Positions 48,419-54,611 of a DNA stretch of 54,611 nucleotides are shown piece after piece. The DNA is taken from the NCBI GenBank assembly GCA_943359525.1, contig CALRHV010000006.1:1-54611 (forward strand). The letters run 5' to 3'. Each line of letters opens with the position of its first letter. The first letter of the stretch is position 1. The notes under the pieces were generated by a model. The model did not search any database. It was not told where the DNA came from and saw nothing but the letters and a program-made list of their open reading frames with translations. This stretch comes from Candidatus Uhrbacteria bacterium. Lineage in GTDB: Bacteria > Patescibacteriota > Patescibacteriia > UBA9934. A program made the position numbers and the translations under genes.

Positions 48419-49883
48419 GGCAGATGTTTCTTCAGGTCTTCCGCGCTTCCAAATTGTCGGCCTACCCGACGCCGCGGTGAGCGAAGCAAAAGACCGCGTT
48501 CGTGCAGCAATTAAGAATTCAGGGTTTCCGTTTCCTCGTACAAACGTCACAATCAATCTCGCGCCAGCCGACACACGGAAACAGGGTCCGCTCTACGACC
48601 TTGCGATCGCCCTCGCCATTCTTGGCGCGCAAGGCACGATCATCAATCCGAAAGTGCTCGACGGAACCGTTGTCATCGGCGAACTCAGCCTGGACGGAAC
48701 CATTCGGCCTGCACGCGGCGTGCTCCTCGCGTCGAGCATGGCAAAACGCGAAGGATATTCTGGAGTACTTGTCGCCGAGGAAAATATCAATGAAGCCAGG
48801 CTCGTCGAACCGCTCCAGATATCATCTGCACGATCATTAAAAGACTGTATCGATCAGATCGAAATAGGGAAATGGCGAGCGCTGCCTGTGATTATCGATC
48901 TCGACAATGCGCCATCAATCGCGCCAGTGCACGATCGCGGCGATGATTTCGCGCTCATCGCTGGCCAGCTCCACGCAAAACGCGCGCTCGAAATTGCCGC
49001 AGCCGGCGGACACAATATTCTCCTTTCTGGTCCGCCAGGAAGCGGAAAGACAATGCTCGCTCGCGCATTCGCGACGCTCCTTCCGCCGCCAACCGTGGAT
49101 GAATCGATCGAAATCACATCGATTCACTCTATCGCCGGCCTTCTCCACGGAAAGCGTATCACCAACCGTCCGTTCCGCGCTCCTCATCATACGAGTAGCG
49201 GCATCGCGCTTGTTGGTGGCGGGACACAGCCGAGGCCGGGCGAAATCTCCCTCGCGCATCGTGGCGTTCTCTTTCTCGACGAATTCCCAGAATTCTCTCG
49301 ATCGGTCCTTGAAAATCTCCGTCAGCCACTTGAAGACGGAACAATCGTTGTATCAAGAGCCTCTGGGAGCGTCATGTTTCCGGCGCGATTTATGCTTGTT
49401 GCGTCAATGAATCCGTGCCCATGTGGGTTCATCAGTGATCCGGGCATTGCATGCACATGCACTCCAGGAAATATTCTGAAGTATCAACAAAAAATCTCCG
49501 GACCACTTTTAGACAGAATCGATCTGCGGGTGGAGGTTCCCCGCGTCGCATTCGACGATCTGTCGTCGGTAACACCGGGAGAGTCCTCCGCGGCAATCTG
49601 CAAACGAGTAACCGACGTGCGCAATGTTACGCAACACCGTTACGCCGCATTTGGCATATTCACGAATGCCGAGCTCAAGCCCGCGCTCATGAAAAAATGG
49701 TGCACGCTCACAAATGACGGCATGGCGCTGCTCAAATCTGCGGTTGATCGATTGCACATGTCAGCACGATCGTACGGACGTATTCTCAAAGTTGCACGCA
49801 CCATCGCCGATCTTGCTCAGGAGGAGGCAATCTCAGCCGCACATCTTGCCGAAGCACTTCAATATCGAATCCGGAACGCTTAA
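48354..49883 (+). CDS. comM: YifB/ComM-family Mg-chelatase-like AAA+ ATPase
   Basis: 509 aa. N-terminal Lon-like domain (VEADVSSGLPRFQIVGLPDAAV), AAA+ core with Walker A SGPPGSGKTMLA near residue 225, RPFRAPHHTSSGIALVGGG, Walker B GVLFLDEFPEF, MNPCPCGF zinc-binding pair and C-terminal helical domain (ARSYGRILKVARTIADLA). In naturally competent bacteria ComM drives branch migration during transformation. CPR cells often keep it. Starts inside lspA. Confidence 0.94.
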   Translation: MASFRVCSAALFGLSATPVTVEADVSSGLPRFQIVGLPDAAVSEAKDRVRAAIKNSGFPFPRTNVTINLAPADTRKQGPLYDLAIALAILGAQGTIINPKVLDGTVVIGELSLDGTIRPARGVLLASSMAKREGYSGVLVAEENINEARLVEPLQISSARSLKDCIDQIEIGKWRALPVIIDLDNAPSIAPVHDRGDDFALIAGQLHAKRALEIAAAGGHNILLSGPPGSGKTMLARAFATLLPPPTVDESIEITSIHSIAGLLHGKRITNRPFRAPHHTSSGIALVGGGTQPRPGEISLAHRGVLFLDEFPEFSRSVLENLRQPLEDGTIVVSRASGSVMFPARFMLVASMNPCPCGFISDPGIACTCTPGNILKYQQKISGPLLDRIDLRVEVPRVAFDDLSSVTPGESSAAICKRVTDVRNVTQHRYAAFGIFTNAELKPALMKKWCTLTNDGMALLKSAVDRLHMSARSYGRILKVARTIADLAQEEAISAAHLAEALQYRIRNA

Positions 49884-51265
49884 CGAATGTACTCCAATGG
49901 ATTGCGGTAGTCCTTTGATCCCCTCGAGCCAATCACCTCAAAGTGCAAATGTGTTCCGGTCGAGTTTCCTGTTGAACCGCAGCGACCGATTGGCGTTCCT
50001 GCCGTCACCTGCTGTCCAGCTTTTACGTAAATCGAGTAGTTGTGGCCATACCGCGTTGAAAGACCGTTGCCATGGTCAACAATAACGAGGTTCCCGTATC
50101 CGCCGGCATACCCACTAAACCGAGGTCCAGCAAACGTCACAATGCCATCGGCCGCAGCGTAGTTGTCGTCTGTTGATGAGCCGTTTGAATGGCCGTTGCA
50201 GTCAATGTCAACGCCTGTATGAAACCAGCTCAAACCGCGAACAATGCTGTGACCGTCTGAAGGCCAGATCATGCGCGAGCTGCTCGAAACCGCAGTGCCG
50301 GTCTTGTTTGGTGCTGGCGAAAAAATTGACGCAACAGATGTGGTCCGTTTCACCGGCACTGGCGTTGGCGGCGTACCACCAGGAATCATCAGCTTTTGGC
50401 CAATCGTGATTGCGCTCGAATCGGCAAGCTTGTTCGCACTCAAAATACGCTCCGCATCACCATTGTATGTTTTAGCGATCTTGATCAGCGTATCGCCGCT
50501 CTTCACTGCGTACACCACTCCAGACTCCGGGAGAATGGACAGTGATTGTCCAAGTTTCAGCACGCTCTTCACGCTCAAATTATTCGCCCAAAGCACGGTG
50601 TTCACAGAAATGCCAAAGCGCACCGCAATCGTCGAGAGTGTGTCGCCTTCAGCAACAACGTATGTCTCGATACCGTCACGAGGCGCAACGCTCGCGCTCG
50701 AGCCAGAAAGGACCGGCACTGCAAGTGCGCCACCACCAGCAAGCGACGTCGTGTTTACAAACTGCGAATCTTGGCCATCCGTCGCACCAAGCGCCGGAGA
50801 GAGTGAGCCTTCTGAAAGATAGCTCGTCACATCGCCACGCAGTGCAGCAACATCCATGTCGGCATATTCTTCGACAAGCGGAGATTCTTCTTGAGTAATC
50901 ACCGCATACGCCAAACTCTTATTGAACGCGTCGAGCGTTTCGGCTCGCACCGTATCCATACTGAGGTTAATCACTGCCGTTCCGCCAACTACACCAAGAA
51001 TCGCCACGTGCATCATGGCGCGATTCGTCACAAAGAACATGAATCTGCTCTTTGCCGGGCGATACCAGTGAACAATACGCCGACGAGACGCGAAACCCGC
51101 ACGGTAGATTGGCACGAAAACGATTGAGAGAACTCCTCTCGTTAGCGGACGAATCGCCGTGGCAAAAAGCCGGGCAACACGAAAAAGGATTGCCTTCGCT
51201 GCTAAAAGCAGGCGAACAATAGCAAGGCCCAATCGCACAATACTACGAGAAAAAGAGGTGCTCAC
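49880..51265 (-). CDS. LysM/M23 peptidoglycan endopeptidase
   Basis: 461 aa. Long basic N-terminus with hydrophobic stretches, one anchor helix near 88-105 (VAILGVVGGTAVINL), two LysM domains (about 199-245: TYVVAEGDTLSTIAVRFG; about 250-295: YAVKSGDTLIKIAKTY) and a C-terminal M23 metallopeptidase with zinc ligands HTGVDID and HLHFEV. Cuts peptidoglycan cross-links. GTG start 51265 follows TGC-TAGGAT by 4 nt, so leaderless is possible. The stop overlaps comM's stop by 4 nt (shared TTAA). Confidence 0.93.
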   Translation of the reverse strand: MSTSFSRSIVRLGLAIVRLLLAAKAILFRVARLFATAIRPLTRGVLSIVFVPIYRAGFASRRRIVHWYRPAKSRFMFFVTNRAMMHVAILGVVGGTAVINLSMDTVRAETLDAFNKSLAYAVITQEESPLVEEYADMDVAALRGDVTSYLSEGSLSPALGATDGQDSQFVNTTSLAGGGALAVPVLSGSSASVAPRDGIETYVVAEGDTLSTIAVRFGISVNTVLWANNLSVKSVLKLGQSLSILPESGVVYAVKSGDTLIKIAKTYNGDAERILSANKLADSSAITIGQKLMIPGGTPPTPVPVKRTTSVASIFSPAPNKTGTAVSSSSRMIWPSDGHSIVRGLSWFHTGVDIDCNGHSNGSSTDDNYAAADGIVTFAGPRFSGYAGGYGNLVIVDHGNGLSTRYGHNYSIYVKAGQQVTAGTPIGRCGSTGNSTGTHLHFEVIGSRGSKDYRNPLEYIR

Positions 51266-51341
51266 AGTGATCCTAGCATAGCAATTTCCCGGGGTTGTTA
51301 CAATAAAAATACCAGTTTTTTGGCTAATCTTCGCAGGATTA

Positions 51342-51369
51342 TTGACGCCAATTCCACGACAGATATACT
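51342..51369 (+). promoter_or_regulatory. Trigger factor promoter
   Basis: TTGACG (51342-51347), 16 nt, TATACT (51364-51369); leader about 18-20 nt to ATG 51394, no clear SD. Confidence 0.6.
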
Positions 51370-51393
51370 ACTCAAACTTCATCTGATTTCCCT

Positions 51394-52683
51394 ATGTCGC
51401 ACACCATCGAACAGGTCGCCGATAACCAAATCAAAATCACCGTTGTCGTTCCAAAGGACAAGGTCCTTGCGGAAATGCATATTGCGGCAGACGAACTGTC
51501 TCGCGTCATGAATTTTCCAGGATTCCGCCCAGGAGCAGCGGGTTATGACGTGGTAAAGCAGCGTGTTGGGGAAATGAAAATTCTTGAGGAAGCGACGGAA
51601 GAGCTCATCCGCGCATCTCTTGCCGCAGCACTCCTTGAGGAGGACCTCGATATCGTTGGCGCTCCGCATTTCGCGATGGACGTGATGATCCCTGGAGAAG
51701 ATCTCATCTACAGCGCCGACATCGCGCTCATGCCAAAGGTAAAAAAACTTGCAGACTACACCAAACTTTCCGTTGAAAAGAAGCCAACTGAACCAACGCC
51801 AGAAATCATCGACACCGCAAAAAAGGATCTTGCTCGCATGCAGACGAAAGAAACTCGCGCCACAACCGGAAAGAAACTTGAGCAAGGCGACAAGGCCGTT
51901 GTGAATTTAACCATGAAAAAGGAAGGCGTCGTTCTTGAAGGCGGCGAAAGCCAGAACCACGGCGTGTACACCACGGAAGCGCACTACATCGACGGATTCG
52001 TGATGCAAATCCTTGGTCTTGCGGAAGGCGAAATAAAAACATTCACACTCAAGTTTCCAAAGGATCACTATCAAAAGCATCTTGCGGATAGCGATGTGGA
52101 CTTCACCGTTCGTTTAAATGAAATCTTCACCATCGAAACACCAGAAATTGACGACGAGTTTGCAAAACGCCTCGGATTCGAGGGCGCCGCGATGCTCGAA
52201 GAGAAACTGAAAGAGAATCTCGCAGCAGAAAGCATCGTCGAAGAGCGTCGTCGTCAGGAACGCGAGTGCCTTGATCTTCTGGCAAAAAAGTCCGAATTCG
52301 ATGTCATCCCTGATATCCTCGTGAATCAGGAACTTGAGCGCATGCTCCGTGAGCTTGAACACTCTGTCGGGGAAAACGGAATGGAACTGAAGGACTATCT
52401 CAAGTCGATCAACAAAACCGTTGCAGAAACCAAGCTCGACTTCACCCCAACCGCATTAACTCGCGTAAAAGTCGCGCTTCTTATTCGCGAAATCGGGAAG
52501 AAAGAAAATATCGATGTCGATTCAGCAAAAGTCGACGCTGAACTCGATATCATTGCAGATCGTCTTGGCGAAGACAGCGAGCATCGTGCCCGCGTGTACG
52601 AACCAGAATATCGTGATTTCGTAGAATCCCAAATGCGCAATCGCGCCGTCGTCGACCACATCATGGGAGTAATGGTGAAGTAA
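51394..52683 (+). CDS. tig: Trigger factor
   Basis: 429 aa, normal length. Ribosome-binding N-domain with MNFPGFRPGAAGYDVVKQRVG (the usual GFRxGxxP signature is altered to GFRPGAAG), a PPIase FKBP-type domain (about 160-245: GDKAVVNLTMKKEG, FKFP-like LKFPKDHYQ) and a long helical C-domain. First chaperone met by nascent chains. Followed by a canonical terminator. Confidence 0.95.
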   Translation: MSHTIEQVADNQIKITVVVPKDKVLAEMHIAADELSRVMNFPGFRPGAAGYDVVKQRVGEMKILEEATEELIRASLAAALLEEDLDIVGAPHFAMDVMIPGEDLIYSADIALMPKVKKLADYTKLSVEKKPTEPTPEIIDTAKKDLARMQTKETRATTGKKLEQGDKAVVNLTMKKEGVVLEGGESQNHGVYTTEAHYIDGFVMQILGLAEGEIKTFTLKFPKDHYQKHLADSDVDFTVRLNEIFTIETPEIDDEFAKRLGFEGAAMLEEKLKENLAAESIVEERRRQERECLDLLAKKSEFDVIPDILVNQELERMLRELEHSVGENGMELKDYLKSINKTVAETKLDFTPTALTRVKVALLIREIGKKENIDVDSAKVDAELDIIADRLGEDSEHRARVYEPEYRDFVESQMRNRAVVDHIMGVMVK

Positions 52684-52694
52684 TTTCATCGACC

Positions 52695-52724
52695 AAAAAA
52701 CGGAATCACGTCGATTCCGTTTTT
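52695..52724 (+). terminator. Trigger factor terminator
   Basis: AAAACGGAATC-acgtc-GATTCCGTTTTT: perfect stem with A/T flanks. Confidence 0.9.
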
Positions 52725-52737
52725 GATTTACACCAAC

Positions 52738-52825
52738 TTCAGTCATCCTGAGTGCAACGAAGGATCTCTCGTAGGTTATCAGAATATCTGCGAAAGATCC
52801 TTCACATTCGTTCAGGATGACTGAA
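52738..52825. repeat. Palindromic repeat, TCATCCTGA class
   Basis: TTCAGTCATCCTGA...AAGGATCT and AGATCCTT...TTCAGGATGACTGAA form a long inverted repeat. The TCATCCTGAGNNNAACGAAGGATCT pattern is a repeat class spread widely in bacterial genomes. It overlaps the 3' end of the next minus-strand gene. Confidence 0.8.
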
Positions 52826-53728
52826 AATACGCTTCCTTCCTCGTCCAGTCTTCAAATTCGTATACTTTCGAAACTCGCAACCAATTCCTTCCCAATTCTC
52901 CGCCGACAACCGAATCGGCACGCCGTCGATCGTGATTCCGGAATCGAAAGGAATCGATATGAGCTTCACAGCGACATCGACGGGATCCGACTTCGCATCG
53001 ATCATCTTCATCGTCGGCATCGATCCTGGACCAATAGGGAATCGACCGAAGAGATTGATGCGATCAGGATATTGATACGCAACATCAATAAGCACTTCGG
53101 TCCAAAGAAAATTCAGATTGAATCCAAACATCGGCAGAATTCTCGCCACGCCATCGATCACCGACATCGATTCCCACGTTTCAATCTCGCCGGCGATCTT
53201 TTGCACAACCGACGGCAAATATTCGCAGATGAATCGCTCTCTATTCGGCGTAGCACTTTTCTGGATCGTCGAGATCGGAAACACATACGGCGTACCATAG
53301 CGCGGCCGCGATGACGCCATGAGCCGATCGTAGAGCTCACGATTCCTTTCGGGATCGAATGAAAGCAGACCGACGTTTTCGATTGTTTCTGGCCGCGCCA
53401 CCATGCGGCAATAAAACATGTTCAACAGCCACAATGCGAAATCATCGCGCAGCGGATTGAGCATCGTATGAATCGCGATTGTTTGTTTATCGAATTCTCG
53501 AAAGACATTGCAGAAGCGATACTTCTGCAAAATTGGATCACTCGTATACGGCATCGGTGATCCTGAAATCTTTTTCTTCCAAATGAACAATCGCTCGTGC
53601 GCGAAAGCACAAACCTCCTGAATCACAGACGTCTCAGAAAGGGTTGGGTCGCTTATTATCGGTTTTTGATCGCCAATATGCCTATCCCAATGTCGGTACA
53701 GGTCTCGAATGTGGTGGGGGAGTTCCAT
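52802..53728 (-). CDS. HMUDK/aGPT-Pplase helical-domain-like protein
   Basis: 308 aa from ATG 53728 (MELPHHIRDLYRHW). Segment FAHERLFIWKKKISGSPMPYTSDP and DPILQKYRFCNVFREFDKQT is, from memory, the signature of the helical domain shared by phage 5-hmdU DNA kinases and alpha-glutamyl/putrescinyl thymine pyrophosphorylases, enzymes that hypermodify DNA thymine. No kinase P-loop is present, so only the helical part is recognised. The last 8 or so residues are encoded by the TCATCCTGA repeat. TATACT is 7 nt before the ATG (leaderless). Neighbour ORF6N gene also has a phage flavour. Confidence 0.6.
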   Translation of the reverse strand: MELPHHIRDLYRHWDRHIGDQKPIISDPTLSETSVIQEVCAFAHERLFIWKKKISGSPMPYTSDPILQKYRFCNVFREFDKQTIAIHTMLNPLRDDFALWLLNMFYCRMVARPETIENVGLLSFDPERNRELYDRLMASSRPRYGTPYVFPISTIQKSATPNRERFICEYLPSVVQKIAGEIETWESMSVIDGVARILPMFGFNLNFLWTEVLIDVAYQYPDRINLFGRFPIGPGSMPTMKMIDAKSDPVDVAVKLISIPFDSGITIDGVPIRLSAENWEGIGCEFRKYTNLKTGRGRKRIFSHPERM

Positions 53729-53735
53729 AAAAAAA

Positions 53736-53741
53736 AGTATA
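53736..53741 (-). promoter_or_regulatory. -10 box of leaderless HMUDK-like gene
   Basis: TATACT on the minus strand, 7 nt (all T on that strand) before the ATG at 53728. Confidence 0.5.
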
Positions 53742-53874
53742 GCGACGATCCCAGAAAAACTCGAATGCTTAGCGCAGTCTTGCCACGTAGAACACACGAT
53801 ATTGCTCCAACAATTCGGAAAACTCCGAACGATTTCCGCCAGTTTTTCCACAACACCACCAAACCCCACGCTGC

Positions 53875-53880
53875 TACTAT
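53875..53880 (+). promoter_or_regulatory. Extended -10 of leaderless ORF6N gene
   Basis: TGC-TACTAT ends 8 nt before ATG 53889. Confidence 0.5.
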
Positions 53881-53888
53881 CGTTCCAT

Positions 53889-54404
53889 ATGACATTATCA
53901 CCACTTCTTCCAACAGAAATCATTGAGAATCGAATTTATGTGTTTCGTGGGCAAAAAGTGATGCTCGATCGCGACCTGGCAAGGCTCTACGAAGTCGAAA
54001 TTCGTTTTCTGAACCAGGCTGTTCGAAGAAATATTGATCGTTTTCCTCCAAACTTCTGTTTTCAACTTACAGATGACGAATGGAAAATGTTAAGATCACA
54101 ATTTGTGATCTTAAAGCCCGGTCGTGGTGGCAAGGGATTTTGTCCGCTCGTATTCACCGAGCACGGCATCGCAATGCTCTCTGGCGTTCTCAAAAGCAAA
54201 CGCGCGATCGCTATCAACATTCAAATCATCAACGCCTTCATTGCTCTCCGCAATATGGCTATCGAACATTCCGATCTCCGCCTCCGCGTCGACTTCCTCG
54301 AGAAACAATACGACGCACAATTCAAAATCGTGTTCGACGCACTTCGACAAACGATTGATAACGATTCGAAAAAAAGCGAGATTGGATTTAGGGAGAAGAA
54401 ATAG
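53889..54404 (+). CDS. ORF6N-domain DNA-binding protein
   Basis: 171 aa from ATG 53889; the track start 53709 lies in the divergent gene. ORF6N pattern: IYVFRGQKVMLDRDLARLYEVEIRFLNQAVRRNIDRFP, FQLTDDEW, LVFTEHGIAMLSGVLKSKRAIAINIQIINAFIALR. The C-terminal about 45 residues form a coiled coil (LRLRVDFLEKQYDAQF). ORF6N/KilA-N proteins occur in phages and as bacterial chromosomal genes; role usually unknown. Confidence 0.92.
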   Translation: MTLSPLLPTEIIENRIYVFRGQKVMLDRDLARLYEVEIRFLNQAVRRNIDRFPPNFCFQLTDDEWKMLRSQFVILKPGRGGKGFCPLVFTEHGIAMLSGVLKSKRAIAINIQIINAFIALRNMAIEHSDLRLRVDFLEKQYDAQFKIVFDALRQTIDNDSKKSEIGFREKK

Positions 54405-54406
54405 GC

Positions 54407-54412
54407 TACACT
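54407..54412 (+). promoter_or_regulatory. -10 of leaderless nfo
   Basis: TACACT ends 8 nt before ATG 54421. Confidence 0.5.
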
Positions 54413-54420
54413 TTCTTCAT

Positions 54421-54611
54421 ATGCGCTTTGGAGCTCACGTGTCAGCCGCTGGGGGACTATGGAAAGCCGGGCCGGCTGGCAAACTTTTAGGATGTGAAGT
54501 CATCCAAATCTTTTCGCGTTCTCCGCAAATGTTCGCGGCGAAACCGATAAGCGATGAGGATGCGGCGAAGTTTAAAGAATCGATGAAAGAAAACGACATC
54601 AAGGACGTGTA
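54421..54611 (+). CDS. nfo: Endonuclease IV (5' part)
   Basis: About 63 codons before the right edge. The start RFGAHVSAAGGLWKAG and CEVIQIFSRSPQMFAAKP match the first barrel strands of AP endonuclease IV (metal-ligand region begins later and is out of the window). It repairs abasic sites. ORF track does not list it. Probably leaderless. Confidence 0.9.
   Translation, partial: MRFGAHVSAAGGLWKAGPAGKLLGCEVIQIFSRSPQMFAAKPISDEDAAKFKESMKENDIKDV

Noticed and set aside
1-54611. TGA recoding as in Gracilibacteria/Absconditabacteria
   Set aside because: Several well-defined genes end in TGA and no gene has in-frame TGA.

Overview
The window looks like part of a Candidate Phyla Radiation (Patescibacteria) chromosome. 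Evidence: very compact gene spacing, standard code with TGA used as stop, many mRNAs that appear leaderless (a -10 box 4-9 nt before the start codon), large low-complexity surface proteins, two TrmB-type regulators, PEP-utilising mobile-domain and RmuC/ComM/NYN proteins typical of that group, and no sign of a biosynthetic pathway. Assignment to a class within Patescibacteria is not possible from the sequence alone. Composition is mixed: housekeeping genes are moderate in GC, while a set of solitary plus-strand genes is clearly richer in GC at third codon positions.

Layout. 1-16 kb: a minus-strand housekeeping block (recA, a RodZ-like gene, ftsK, efp, epmA, rpsR, ssb, rpsF, an ASCH gene, ychF, fic), interleaved with plus-strand single genes (unknown 3683, alpha/beta hydrolase, Ser/Thr kinase, Trm11-like methylase, 3D-domain lipoprotein, secreted unknown, LuxR-type HTH, C39-like lipoprotein, small unknown). 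17-27.8 kb: a minus-strand cell-surface operon (O-antigen-ligase-like TPR membrane protein, 1495-aa surface protein, Asp-rich CarboxypepD-like membrane protein, small anchored protein) plus a separate secreted protein. 27.8-28.97 kb: a 1.2-kb intergenic region with a perfect DnaA box, two identical perfect parS sites, tRNA-Ala, tRNA-Arg and four full copies of a ~125-bp hairpin repeat; this is the best candidate for a replication-origin/partition locus. 29-34.4 kb: rmuC, rpsT, polA-holA and two more tRNAs. 34.4-40 kb: two TrmB regulators with palindromic operators around a histidine phosphatase, a PEP-mobile-domain protein and a radical SAM enzyme. 40-52.7 kb: VOC protein, xerC, rpsO, NYN nuclease, pnp, dksA-like, lspA, comM, LysM/M23 endopeptidase, trigger factor. 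52.7-54.6 kb: a protein resembling a phage DNA-base-hypermodification helical domain, an ORF6N phage-type DNA-binding protein and the start of endonuclease IV.

Of most interest: (1) an apparently undescribed family of 123-127 bp imperfect hairpins with a conserved apex CGTAC-N6-GTACG and diverged but still self-complementary arms. Six full copies bracket tRNA-Ala, tRNA-Arg(CCT) and rpsO in pairs. (2) The two parS sites and DnaA box among them. (3) A Fic gene with a consensus promoter (TTGACA-17-TATAAT) embedded in four copies of one operator. (4) A two-style expression logic: leaderless core genes versus SD-led, strongly terminated, GC-rich single-gene units. (5) An epmA-efp pair at the end of the rpsF operon, separated by mobile palindromic repeats.
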